Origin: Anaerolineae bacterium
Lineage (GTDB): Bacteria > Chloroflexota > Anaerolineae > Aggregatilineales > Phototrophicaceae
Reading direction: 5' to 3'
Length of the DNA: 64,000 nt
NCBI GenBank assembly: GCA_020849765.1
Contig: JADLAY010000069.1
Span: 62,001-126,000, forward strand
The notes below the pieces were generated by a model. The model did no database searches. It was not told the origin of the DNA and worked only from the letters and a program-made list of their open reading frames with translations. A program made the position numbers and the translations under genes. This document shows positions 34,911-43,226 of the stretch, piece after piece. The first letter of the stretch is position 1, and every line of letters begins with the position of its first letter.

Positions 34911-35816
34911 TTAACCGCCCGCCTGACCCATGACCATCTGCAAACCACCGTTTGCCAGCGTCAGAGTGTAGGCTTCGCCACCGAGCGTGCCGCCCTGGAT
35001 CTTCTCGATCATGTCGCGCAGGATGGTATCCCAACGATAGACCTGGAACATCACGCCAGCGCCCTCGGCCAATTCAGCCTGGCTGGCCTGCGTGCCGAAC
35101 CAGAGCAAGCCGTTCTCTTTGGCGACCGCGATCGGGCCGACGACCATCTGCGCCGAGCCGGTCAGGATGTCCGCGCCGTTGGCGACAAAGGTGTTGGCCG
35201 CCTCGGTCGCGAGCGGGACGTCGCTGAACGACTGGATGTAGTTGACCAGCACCTGCACGTCAGGATTGACGGCCTGCGCACCGGCGACGAAGCCGTCGAT
35301 GTAGAGCTTGGCATCGCCGACTTCGATCGGGCCGACGACACCGATGGTGCCCGATTCGCTCATGTAGGCAGCCATCGCGCCATTGAGGTAGCCACCCTGA
35401 TCCGCAGCGGCGGTGTATGCGAAGACGTTATCCAGCCCATAGGTGTTGACGTCCGTGCCCCACGCAAACGAGACTTCGGGGAATTCCGGCGCCAGTTCTT
35501 CAATGATCGAGCCGTACTGCGAGCCGTGGGCGATGATCAGATCGTATTCGCCCGACGAGGCCCACTCGCGCAGCGCCACGGCGGCGTCATCGACGACGAA
35601 GGTGTTTTCCTGGAACACGAAATCGAATCCATCACCCATCTCTTCGTCGAGCATGGTCAGCGCTTTGTACATGCTCTGGCTGAAGGCGAGATCGTTAGTG
35701 GCGCTCGGAGCGACGGCGGCCACGCGGAAAACGTCGTCCTGAGCGGCTGCGGGCAGTGCGCTCAACACCACCATCGCCATGACGACCAGCACTAAAGTGA
35801 GAATACGCTTGTTCAT
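34911..35816 (-). CDS. BMP family ABC transporter substrate-binding protein
   Basis: Binding protein (301 aa) of the BmpA/PnrA/YufN family, which captures purine nucleosides, or riboflavin in some members. The start MNKRILTL has AGGAGG 4-5 bases upstream; the frame extends further but without sense. A signal peptide ends after ALPAAA. Mature features include VAAVAPSATNDLAFSQSMYK, IIAHGSQYGS and VVGPIEVGDAKLYIDGFVAG, the last typical of BMP proteins. No lipobox Cys is seen, which is unusual since most relatives are lipoproteins. It is the third gene of the importer operon. Confidence 0.9.
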   Translation of the reverse strand: MNKRILTLVLVVMAMVVLSALPAAAQDDVFRVAAVAPSATNDLAFSQSMYKALTMLDEEMGDGFDFVFQENTFVVDDAAVALREWASSGEYDLIIAHGSQYGSIIEELAPEFPEVSFAWGTDVNTYGLDNVFAYTAAADQGGYLNGAMAAYMSESGTIGVVGPIEVGDAKLYIDGFVAGAQAVNPDVQVLVNYIQSFSDVPLATEAANTFVANGADILTGSAQMVVGPIAVAKENGLLWFGTQASQAELAEGAGVMFQVYRWDTILRDMIEKIQGGTLGGEAYTLTLANGGLQMVMGQAGG

Positions 35817-35841
35817 AGGGCCTCCTACAGGCAAAGTAAAC

Positions 35842-36768
35842 TCATTCCCCCCGGTCAAACGGTTTGGTTAAAGCGGTTGGTTTCTCCGTTTGTTTGGAGG
35901 CGAATACCAGAGCAATGATGGTGATGACGTACGGGGCCATCACCGCGAACTCGGACGGCACATCGATGCCAATCGCGCTGATCTGCAGCTGGAGGGCATT
36001 GACGAAGCTGAAGAGCAGCGCGCCCAACATGACGCCGAACGGACGCCAGCGGCCAAAGTAGACCAGCGCAATGGCGATGAAGCCCAGGCCGGAGGTCAGG
36101 TTCTGTTGGAAGACGTTGAGCAGCGCAATCGAAAGCGACGCACCCGCCAGCCCTGCCATCATCGCGCCGAAGATGACGGTCATGTAACGCACGCGTGTCA
36201 CGCTGATGCCCATCGCATCCGCCGCTTCCGGGTTCTGCCCGACCGCGCGGATCATCAAGCCGAGTGGAGTCCGCCGCAGGACGTAGGCCGAAATCGGGAC
36301 GAGGGCGAAGGCCACGTAGACGAGCAAATTGTGCTGGAAAAAGATCTGGCCGATGCCGAGGAACTGGATGTCCGAGAGCACAGGGATGTGCAGCGGCGGA
36401 AAGCCGGAGACGGAACGCGGCGTCCCGACCAGCGTCTTGAACAACAGCTCGCTCATGCCGAGGCCGAACAAATAAACGCCGATGCCGCTGATGCCCTGCT
36501 CGGCTTTCAGCGTCACATTGACGAACGCAACCGCGATGCCCATCACCAGGCCAGCGATCAGCGCCCCGATCACACCCAGGAGCAGGCTGCCCGTGCTGAG
36601 CACGACGTAGTGTGCGAAGAAGGCGCCCATGAGCATGATGCCTTCGACGCCCAGGTTGAGCACGCCGCTGCGCTGGCCGAACATCTCGCCGATGGCGGCA
36701 AACAGATACGGCGTCGCCAGACGCAGACAGGTCGCGAAGACGCTTGGAGCCAGGATATTCTCGATCAT
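35842..36768 (-). CDS. Nucleoside-type ABC importer permease, second subunit
   Basis: Membrane subunit (308 aa) of the BPD_transp_2 family (NupQ/YufQ-like). The start MIENILAPS overlaps the previous stop as ATGA. About eight to ten helices are visible, with the family motif GQRSGVLNLGVEGIMLMGAF near residue 30 and IGQNPEAADAMGISV in the second half. A longer frame upstream would run 84 bases into the preceding permease gene and is not supported. The protein pairs with the permease encoded upstream. Confidence 0.93.
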   Translation of the reverse strand: MIENILAPSVFATCLRLATPYLFAAIGEMFGQRSGVLNLGVEGIMLMGAFFAHYVVLSTGSLLLGVIGALIAGLVMGIAVAFVNVTLKAEQGISGIGVYLFGLGMSELLFKTLVGTPRSVSGFPPLHIPVLSDIQFLGIGQIFFQHNLLVYVAFALVPISAYVLRRTPLGLMIRAVGQNPEAADAMGISVTRVRYMTVIFGAMMAGLAGASLSIALLNVFQQNLTSGLGFIAIALVYFGRWRPFGVMLGALLFSFVNALQLQISAIGIDVPSEFAVMAPYVITIIALVFASKQTEKPTALTKPFDRGE

Positions 36769-37937
36769 GCCTGTTGCTCCACCACGATTGGGCTGTCCAG
36801 CGGCACTTCCGTTCGGGTTGTGGATTGCTGTGCGCGCCGCCTCCCTCGCCACTTGACCAGGATCTGGCTGCTGACGACGAACACGACGACGATGCCGTTG
36901 ATCGTCGTAATCAGCGACGCCGGGATACCCAGGTCGCGCTGCATATTCTGAGCGCCGACGAGCAGCCCGCCGAACAAGATCGACGCCGGTATTGCGCCGA
37001 ACGGATTCAATCCGCCGAAGAGCGCCGCCACGATACCGTTAAACCCGGCGTTGGCGGTGAACCCGGCAGGCGAGCCATCCGTTTGCAGGCGATATTGCAG
37101 CCCCAAGACCTGGACGACGCCTGCCAGCCCGGCGCAGCCACCGGCCAGGAACATCGACAGCACCATCTGCCTGCCGACGCTGATGCCCGCGTAGCGTGAG
37201 GCGCGCTCGTTGTAGCCGACCGCGCGGATGCGGTAACCGATCGGCGTGCGCCAGAGGATAATGTAGATCACGGCGGCCAGCACGATCGCGATCAGCAGGC
37301 CGTAATGCAGGCGCGTGCGGTCGAACAGCAGCGTGCCATCCGGCAGCCCGATCACGAGGCGTGGAAGCTGCGCTTCGGCGACGATGCGCGCCGTCTTCGG
37401 GATGTGATTCAGACCCTGTTCAGACGGATCGAGCAGCGGGCCGTTGAGCAGGAAGTTCATCATCTGCACGGCCACCTGGTTGAGCATGATCGTGCTTAGG
37501 ATTTCATTGACGTTGAACTGCGCTTTGAGAAACCCGGCCAGGCCGCCATAAAGCGCACCCGCCAGGAAGCCTGCGGCCAGCGCAGCGACGATGATCACGA
37601 GCGAGGGCGCGCCGCTGAGCGCCAGTGTAGCCGTCGTCCCGGCCAGTGCCCCGGCGATCATCTGTCCTTCACCGCCAATATTGATGACGTTGGCGCGGAA
37701 AGCCACGCAGATGCCGATAGCCACGAACATCACCGGGATGGCTTTGACGAGCGTTTCGGCAAACGCGTTCTGCGTGCCGAAGGCGCCTTCAAGCAGCGCC
37801 GCGTAAGCCTGCCCGACATCGGCATTCAGCGCGATGAGAAGCAGCGACGCGACGGCCAGCGCGGCGATGAGCGAAAGGAGAGGCAGCAGTCCATCGATTA
37901 AGCGGTCGAGGAAGGCACGGAGGTTCGAAGAATGCAT
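36765..37937 (-). CDS. Nucleoside-type ABC importer permease, first subunit
   Basis: Membrane subunit (390 aa) of the BPD_transp_2 family (NupP/YufP-like). Multiple helices are visible, with the family motif RANVINIGGEGQMIAGALAG near residue 80. A longer outer loop at about residues 155-215 precedes helix YGLLIAIVLAAVIYIIL. It is the first gene of an operon running importer permease, permease, binding protein, ATPase, FAD subunit and molybdenum hydroxylase. A palindromic operator-like site lies 58 bases upstream. Confidence 0.93.
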   Translation of the reverse strand: MHSSNLRAFLDRLIDGLLPLLSLIAALAVASLLLIALNADVGQAYAALLEGAFGTQNAFAETLVKAIPVMFVAIGICVAFRANVINIGGEGQMIAGALAGTTATLALSGAPSLVIIVAALAAGFLAGALYGGLAGFLKAQFNVNEILSTIMLNQVAVQMMNFLLNGPLLDPSEQGLNHIPKTARIVAEAQLPRLVIGLPDGTLLFDRTRLHYGLLIAIVLAAVIYIILWRTPIGYRIRAVGYNERASRYAGISVGRQMVLSMFLAGGCAGLAGVVQVLGLQYRLQTDGSPAGFTANAGFNGIVAALFGGLNPFGAIPASILFGGLLVGAQNMQRDLGIPASLITTINGIVVVFVVSSQILVKWRGRRRAQQSTTRTEVPLDSPIVVEQQA

Positions 37938-37994
37938 CTACTCTTTGTCCCGGTCAACAAAGTATCGATTCTACAGATGAATTTACCGCCTAAC

Positions 37995-38010
37995 TCTGTA
38001 AAAACACAGA
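37995..38010. promoter_or_regulatory. Operator-like palindrome upstream of the nucleoside importer operon
   Basis: TCTGT and ACAGA are separated by 6 bases, 58 bases before the first gene of the operon. The arrangement suits a dimeric repressor, but I cannot name the regulator. Confidence 0.3.
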
Positions 38011-38040
38011 ATCTTGCGGGCTGTAATTTAGTCAATTTAA

Positions 38041-38084
38041 CAAAAAGCCCTCCCTAGCCGCTGGAAAACCCGCGGGGGGAGGGC
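38041..38084 (-). terminator. Intrinsic terminator after the phasin-like gene
   Basis: GCCCTCCC (38047-38054) pairs with GGGAGGGC (38077-38084), with a smaller CCGCGG-type stem inside the loop. On the minus strand the stem is followed by a run of five T. It lies 56 bases after the phasin-like stop. Confidence 0.75.
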
Positions 38085-38139
38085 CTAAGTAATGCGCCGG
38101 GCGGATAGTCTGCGCTGCCGTCCGGCGTTGTAAAACTAT

Positions 38140-38448
38140 TTAATTCTTGCGACTAACAGCTTTTTTCACGCCCGATTTCTTTTCCAGACGGGCCTTCTCC
38201 AGCGTCTCGATCAGGTCGTCGAGCGCCGAGTTGAATAGATTGCGATAACCTTCGATAACTTCCTCGACGGCTTTCTCGCCGTGTTCCTTCACGCCCTCAG
38301 GCAGCATGGCATTGAATGCTTTGCTGACTTCGGTGAACGCCTTGCGCTGGTGATCGACGAACAGATCGAAGGCGGTATCGACCTTTTCTTCGACAGCCTT
38401 CACGGCCTCGACCGATTCTTCCACCGGCTCGTTCGCTTTGCGGACCAT
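38140..38448 (-). CDS. Phasin-like small amphipathic helical protein
   Basis: A 102-residue protein that is nearly all helical and rich in Glu, Lys, Val and Ala (VEESVEAVKAVEEKVDTAFD, then HQRKAFTEVSKAFNAM), with a basic C-terminus (EKKSGVKKAVSRKN). Phasins that coat polyhydroxyalkanoate or lipid granules have this size and helical character. The start MVRKANEP has GGGAGG 4 bases upstream. Its neighbour is the wax ester/TAG synthase gene on the same strand, 117 bases upstream, and a CRP-like site lies between them. The phasin role is inferred from composition and neighbourhood only. Confidence 0.6.
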   Translation of the reverse strand: MVRKANEPVEESVEAVKAVEEKVDTAFDLFVDHQRKAFTEVSKAFNAMLPEGVKEHGEKAVEEVIEGYRNLFNSALDDLIETLEKARLEKKSGVKKAVSRKN

Positions 38449-38541
38449 AATACCTCCCGAAAAAGGGTACATTTATCGCCACATTACACTCACCCTAACA
38501 CGTCGTCCAGTAAAGGGTCAGTCGTGAGTGTCATCAATTCA

Positions 38542-38557
38542 TGTGATAAATATCACA
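38542..38557. promoter_or_regulatory. CRP/FNR-family operator upstream of the phasin-like gene
   Basis: TGTGATAAATATCACA is a perfect 16-bp palindrome fitting the CRP consensus TGTGA-N6-TCACA. It is centred about 100 bases before the phasin-like start. On the minus strand a TTGATG box (38532-38537) and a TTTACT box (38509-38514), 17 bases apart, follow it, as expected for an activated promoter. Confidence 0.6.
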
Positions 38558-38564
38558 ATCACTG

Positions 38565-40784
38565 TCATGACCAGGGCACGCGCCGGGCACAGTTGACCAG
38601 CTCGGTCGCCGAGCGCGTGTGCGGCAGCAGCTTGAGCAGCGATCCTTTGCGCAGCATCAGCCTGCCGGTCGTCAGCATAACGAGAGGTGACGTGCGGCCG
38701 CTGAGCACTTCCATCCAGGCGGCGTAATCCCCGGCGATGATGAAATCGCCCTGCTGGCTGGCCGCCCGCGAATCAATGGCATACGCGTCGCGGCACTCAC
38801 CTCGATGCAGATTGAGATAGACGGATGCGGCCTGTGGAAAGTCGTGCATCGGCGCAGCATTCATGGTGAAGATCAGCGACCCCGCCGTCCAGTTGGCCCC
38901 GGCGCGCCTGTACTCGTCGCTGTGATTAATGACTTCGCGGAAGGCTTTCGCCCACTCGTCCGAGAACAACTTGTGTGCGACGGGCTGTGGCACGCTGCCG
39001 TTCGGCGATTTCGCGGCCTGGGGCGCAGCGCCACTCATCGTCGCATCGGGTTTCTCGACTGCCCCGACAGCTTCGGGTGCTGCTTCCACTGCGCTTGTCG
39101 CTTCCGTCTCTGACTCGAGATCAGATTCTGCCTGGGCCGCTGGCGTCTCCGCTTCCGCTGAGGCGACGGTCGGCTGGGCGGCAGAGTCGCTGATGACCGG
39201 GACCGGTTTGCTCTCTGATGGAACGCCATTCGCAGGTGCGCTGGCTGCTGTTGGGGCCTTATCGCCATCAACGCCCGGCGTGCTGGCGACCGGCTTGGGC
39301 TTGGCCTCAGGCGGCACGCCGTTGGTTGATACCACGGTTTCAGGCGCAGGCTTTTCCTCTTTTGCCGGGGCGGGCGGGATAGCATCAGGCAGCCCGGCGG
39401 CGCGGCGCAGTTCGGCGTAAGCCTCGCGCAGATCGTTCTCCAATGTCTGCGGATCGGGGATGATGGCTTCGTCGACGACCAGGCTCAACGTGATCTGCCC
39501 GTTGTAGCTGACGATGACCCCAGCGACGCCCATCGTTGGGTTGAGTGGGAAGTAGCCATAGACCTGCTTGAGCTGGTGGCCGAGCAGATAGACCGGTGCC
39601 GGTGGTGCAGCGACGTTCGTACACCAGGTGTGCGCCAGGATGGAAAAGGCGACCGGCGCCACACCCCAGATCGACGGCTGGACCAGCGATGGCAGCAGCG
39701 ACGGCAGCGTCAGGATCATGTCCATCGTCAGCGAGAGCGACGAGTCCTTCATCGCCTTGCTGTAACGAGTTGCGGCGCGGAGGCGTTCCAGCGGATCGGC
39801 GACGCCGAACGGGACGTCAATCGGCAGCACGGAGATGCGATTGCCGTAGTTGCCGATTTCCTCTTCCGCGCGCACGTTGAAAGGCACGAGGATGCGCATG
39901 AAGGCCTGCTCGTTCATGTGGCGGCGACGGCTGTAGCGCTCCACGCCCGCGGTCATCACGGTCAGCATCACGTCGTTGACCGAGGCGCCCGTTTTGCGGC
40001 GAAGGTCGTGGACTTCGTCGAGCGAGAACGCCCCCCAGATCATCTGCTGCTTGCCGCTGTTCGCCCCATTGATCGGCAGCTTGCGGATCGGGCTCAACGT
40101 GCTGTTGAGCAGGTGCGCGACGCCGATCAGCATCTTCAGGCGCTGGTTGGTATCGAACAGATTGAATGCGACCCGCGTGACATCTTTGCTCAGCTTGTCG
40201 AGCATGTTGAAGCGATGCAGCACGTCACGTTGGAGGGAGTCCCAGGTCAGCGTAGCCGGGTCAGGCAGGTTCGGCGCGGAGAATTCCTGCTTATCTTCGA
40301 GCACGGGGATGCGCGAGTCGAGTTCCATCAACATCGTGAACAGATCGACGGCAGCCAGTCCATCGACCATGCAGTGATGGACTTTGAAGAAGACGGCGGT
40401 GCTCGCTTCCAGCCCTTCGATGAAGTAGATCTCCCACAACGGCTTGTTTCGGTCGAGCGTGCGCGAGAGCAGCTCGCCGACCTTGGCTCGCAGCTGCGCC
40501 TCGGACGCCGGTTCGGCCAGCACGACCCGTTTGACGTGGTTATAGATGTAGAACGTGGGATCGGTGACCCACGTCGGCTGCCCCAGACGGAATGGCGCCT
40601 GCATGATGCGCTGGAAGTAACGCGGGGCCAGATGCAGCCGCGCTTGGATCAGGTTGACGAACGCCTCGAAATCGACCTTGCCTTCGTAAATCGTCAACGC
40701 CCCGATGTTCATCGGCGTTTCGGGCGTTTCGACGTAATAAAAGGCACTATCTACTGGCCCTAAAATACTGGCATAACGTTCCAT
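38565..40784 (-). CDS. Wax ester synthase/diacylglycerol acyltransferase (WS/DGAT) fused to an SCP2-like domain
   Basis: A 739-residue protein. The N-terminal 460 residues are a WS/DGAT enzyme that esterifies fatty alcohols or diacylglycerol with acyl-CoA, making storage wax esters or triacylglycerol. The catalytic HHxxxDG is at 136-142 (VHHCMVDGLAAV); the start MERYASILGPVDSAFYYVET is typical. Residues 466-600 are a Pro/Ala/Glu linker. Residues 603-739 resemble a sterol carrier protein 2 domain (DEWAKAFREVINHSDEYRRA; IIAGDYAAWMEVLSGRTSPL), which binds lipids. Ordinary WS/DGATs end near residue 460-480, so the C-terminal half is an added domain. The ATG is 2 bases past the patatin stop. Confidence 0.88.
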   Translation of the reverse strand: MERYASILGPVDSAFYYVETPETPMNIGALTIYEGKVDFEAFVNLIQARLHLAPRYFQRIMQAPFRLGQPTWVTDPTFYIYNHVKRVVLAEPASEAQLRAKVGELLSRTLDRNKPLWEIYFIEGLEASTAVFFKVHHCMVDGLAAVDLFTMLMELDSRIPVLEDKQEFSAPNLPDPATLTWDSLQRDVLHRFNMLDKLSKDVTRVAFNLFDTNQRLKMLIGVAHLLNSTLSPIRKLPINGANSGKQQMIWGAFSLDEVHDLRRKTGASVNDVMLTVMTAGVERYSRRRHMNEQAFMRILVPFNVRAEEEIGNYGNRISVLPIDVPFGVADPLERLRAATRYSKAMKDSSLSLTMDMILTLPSLLPSLVQPSIWGVAPVAFSILAHTWCTNVAAPPAPVYLLGHQLKQVYGYFPLNPTMGVAGVIVSYNGQITLSLVVDEAIIPDPQTLENDLREAYAELRRAAGLPDAIPPAPAKEEKPAPETVVSTNGVPPEAKPKPVASTPGVDGDKAPTAASAPANGVPSESKPVPVISDSAAQPTVASAEAETPAAQAESDLESETEATSAVEAAPEAVGAVEKPDATMSGAAPQAAKSPNGSVPQPVAHKLFSDEWAKAFREVINHSDEYRRAGANWTAGSLIFTMNAAPMHDFPQAASVYLNLHRGECRDAYAIDSRAASQQGDFIIAGDYAAWMEVLSGRTSPLVMLTTGRLMLRKGSLLKLLPHTRSATELVNCARRVPWS

Positions 40785-40786
40785 AA

Positions 40787-41842
40787 CTACCCCCCTTGGG
40801 CAGCAGCCTTCTCCAATGCCTTGAGCGCTGCCACCTCTCCACTATGAATAATCAACTTTTGTATTTCTGGACGGAACGAAAACTCGGGCGCCAGAAAAAA
40901 CGCCCGATCTTCCGGATCGGGATGGATCCAGACGAACTGCTTCCCGGCATACTCATGCTCGTAGATGTCGCGCCAGACCTCGATCCGTTCGTTGAGCATG
41001 ACGTTCATGGACTGCTTGAGGATCGCCAGCCAGCCCATGTCGCGCACGCTGTCACCGTTCTCCTGGTAGAGCGGCTGGTACGTGTGCGAGATGATGACGC
41101 GGTCGGCCAGCGCCAGGCCAAGATCGACCGACAGCGTCTGCTTGACTTCGCCGTCGACGTAATAACGGCCACCGATGTTGACCGGCTCGAACATCCCCGG
41201 CAGGCTGACCGATGCGCGCACCGCCTGGTGCACCGGCACACCGGTGAAGAAGCGATTGTTGGCATCTTCGAAGGCGTACGACGCATTGAACACGGCGCGC
41301 TGGTGACTATCCAGGCTGGTCGCCGTGACGTAGAGGTCGATGTCCGCAGCGCCGAAGTCATTCGACGACACCATCGACTTGAAGATGTCTTCAATCGCAT
41401 CAGCGCTGAAGAATCCGGACGCATGACGCTGGCTCATGACCCAGCGATCGACCGCTTCCGCAACCAGGTCGCGTCGCCACAGCAGCGGCAGCGAGACGAA
41501 GAAGCGCAGCGCCTCCAATCCGGTGTAGGCGCTTTGCCGGGCCAGATTGCAGGTATCCAGGCGGAACAACAGACCGGAGTCGAGGGATTTGGCGATGCGA
41601 TCCAGATGGGGCACGTAGACCTGGCGGTCGTTGACGGCGGCGATCAGCGTATCGACATCGGTGCCCATGGCGACGAGCGCCGCCACCATCGCACCTGCGC
41701 TGCTGCCGACCAGCGCGCTGACATCCGCGATTCCTAGCGCTTTGAGGACTCCCAGGTGGAAATAGAACGCCTTGGTCGCTCCCCCGCTGAGAACGAGCGC
41801 AGTTCCAGGTTTCTTATGCACTTGCGGAATTTCGCGCCGCAT
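40787..41842 (-). CDS. Patatin-like phospholipase/lipase
   Basis: A 351-residue lipid acyl hydrolase of the patatin family. The glycine-rich oxyanion loop is VLSGGATKAF, the nucleophile Ser48 lies in VGSSAGAM and the dyad Asp is in YYVDGEV near residue 232. It should release fatty acids from phospholipid or neutral lipid. It precedes the WS/DGAT gene by 2 bases in one operon, so lipid breakdown and resynthesis are coupled. A promoter candidate lies at 41929-41956 on the minus strand. Confidence 0.92.
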   Translation of the reverse strand: MRREIPQVHKKPGTALVLSGGATKAFYFHLGVLKALGIADVSALVGSSAGAMVAALVAMGTDVDTLIAAVNDRQVYVPHLDRIAKSLDSGLLFRLDTCNLARQSAYTGLEALRFFVSLPLLWRRDLVAEAVDRWVMSQRHASGFFSADAIEDIFKSMVSSNDFGAADIDLYVTATSLDSHQRAVFNASYAFEDANNRFFTGVPVHQAVRASVSLPGMFEPVNIGGRYYVDGEVKQTLSVDLGLALADRVIISHTYQPLYQENGDSVRDMGWLAILKQSMNVMLNERIEVWRDIYEHEYAGKQFVWIHPDPEDRAFFLAPEFSFRPEIQKLIIHSGEVAALKALEKAAAQGG

Positions 41843-41928
41843 AAGATTACTTTCGACATCATCCTCTAGTCTGATCTCATTATTTTCGATGTGCTATTAC
41901 GTGAGTGATGAACATCTGTCACCGATAT

Positions 41929-41956
41929 TGTAGACGTTTGACACGAACTGTCCGAA
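41929..41956 (-). promoter_or_regulatory. Candidate promoter for the patatin-WS/DGAT operon
   Basis: On the minus strand CGGACA and TACAAT are separated by 16 bases, about 90 bases before the patatin ATG. The spacer also contains TTGACA on the plus strand (41940-41945), possibly the -35 box of the divergent SDR gene, though no well-spaced -10 follows. Confidence 0.4.
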
Positions 41957-42002
41957 ACGCAGTTGTTCATAATCAATATTATGATGCCTTAGAGGGGGAA
42001 TT

Positions 42003-43226
42003 ATGTCTGTTTACGGTTCTTTTGATTTGAATAGTGAAGCCACGCTCGATCCGGCTATTCAACCCCTGCCGGATGGCGCGGATGTGACAAAGCCTGCGCA
42101 AAAGATCTTTCTCACCGGTGCGACCGGTTTTGTGGCAGCCTATATCCTTGCCGAACTGATCGAACAGACAGATGCGACCATATATGCGCTCGTCCGCGCT
42201 TCAAACGAGGCGGCGGGCATGGTGCGCATCCGTCGTAATCTGGAACGCTATCATCTGTGGACGCCGGAACTGGCCGCGCGCATCATCCCCGTGCCGGGCG
42301 ATCTCAAGCTGCCGCTGCTCGGCCTGACTCAGATGGAGTTCGACCGCATGGCGGCGGAGATTGACGTCGTCTTCCACGTAGGCAGCAAACTGAGCTACGT
42401 TGCGCCTTATCACTTCCTCAAAGATGCCAACGTCGGCGGCACGCAGGAGACGCTGCGCCTGGCGACGACGACTCGCCCGAAGCCGTATCATTTCGTCTCC
42501 TCGCTCGGCATTTTGCTCGACTACAAAAAGCTCGAAGGCGGGCACGAAGAAGATGAGCTCGACGCCGAAAAATGCCCTGAGGTCGGCTACTTCCAGACCA
42601 AATACGTCGCCGAGCGCGTGGTGCGGATCGCTCGTGCGCGTGGCATCCCGGTGACGATCCACCGCATCGGCCTGATCGTCGGCGATAGCAAACACGGCTA
42701 TTCCAACGAGGATGATTTCGTCGCGCGCATCCTGATCGGCTGCATCCTGGCGGGCTATGGGCCGGATATCCGCAGCACCATGGATATGACGCCGGTCGAT
42801 TTCATCGCGCGTGCGATTGTCCATCTGGCGTTTCAGCAAGCCTCGTTGGGCCATATCTTCCATCTGCTCAATCCCAACCCGATCACGTGGGGCGGTATCA
42901 TGGACATCATCAGCGCCGCGGGCTATCCTGTTCGCAAGCTGCCCTATCATCATTGGGTACAGGCCATCGAAGAACACGCTGACCCGGAGACCAATCCGCT
43001 GCACCCGCTGCTGCCGTTCTTCCATATCTCATTCGCCGGGCGCATGCTGGGGATCAATGAGAATGCCTACCACGCGCTCGGCACGGAGAATACGCAGGCC
43101 GCGCTCAACGGATCGGGCATCCAGTGCCCGCCGGTGGACGAGGCGCTGATCACAACCTTCCTGGGGCGTTTCGTCGACGCCGGGCGGCTGCATCCCGTTC
43201 CAGAGTTGGCGACAGGTGCGACATGA
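42003..43226 (+). CDS. NAD(P)-dependent thioester-reductase-type SDR protein
   Basis: A 407-residue extended short-chain dehydrogenase of the male-sterility/thioester reductase type. The nucleotide loop is FLTGATGFVAAYIL (residues 36-49). The catalytic Tyr and Lys lie in GYFQTKYVAE near residue 196. Related domains reduce acyl thioesters to aldehydes or alcohols, as in carboxylic acid reductases and fatty acyl reductases. Divergent from the WS/DGAT operon, it could supply fatty alcohol for wax ester synthesis; this is inference. The ATG has GAGGGGG upstream, and the stop overlaps the next start as ATGA. Confidence 0.85.
   Translation: MSVYGSFDLNSEATLDPAIQPLPDGADVTKPAQKIFLTGATGFVAAYILAELIEQTDATIYALVRASNEAAGMVRIRRNLERYHLWTPELAARIIPVPGDLKLPLLGLTQMEFDRMAAEIDVVFHVGSKLSYVAPYHFLKDANVGGTQETLRLATTTRPKPYHFVSSLGILLDYKKLEGGHEEDELDAEKCPEVGYFQTKYVAERVVRIARARGIPVTIHRIGLIVGDSKHGYSNEDDFVARILIGCILAGYGPDIRSTMDMTPVDFIARAIVHLAFQQASLGHIFHLLNPNPITWGGIMDIISAAGYPVRKLPYHHWVQAIEEHADPETNPLHPLLPFFHISFAGRMLGINENAYHALGTENTQAALNGSGIQCPPVDEALITTFLGRFVDAGRLHPVPELATGAT

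Noticed and set aside
37995-38010. LexA box upstream of the importer operon
   Set aside because: The CTG and CAG halves are 8 bases apart, not 10, and the flanks do not fit. I kept it only as an unnamed operator-like site.
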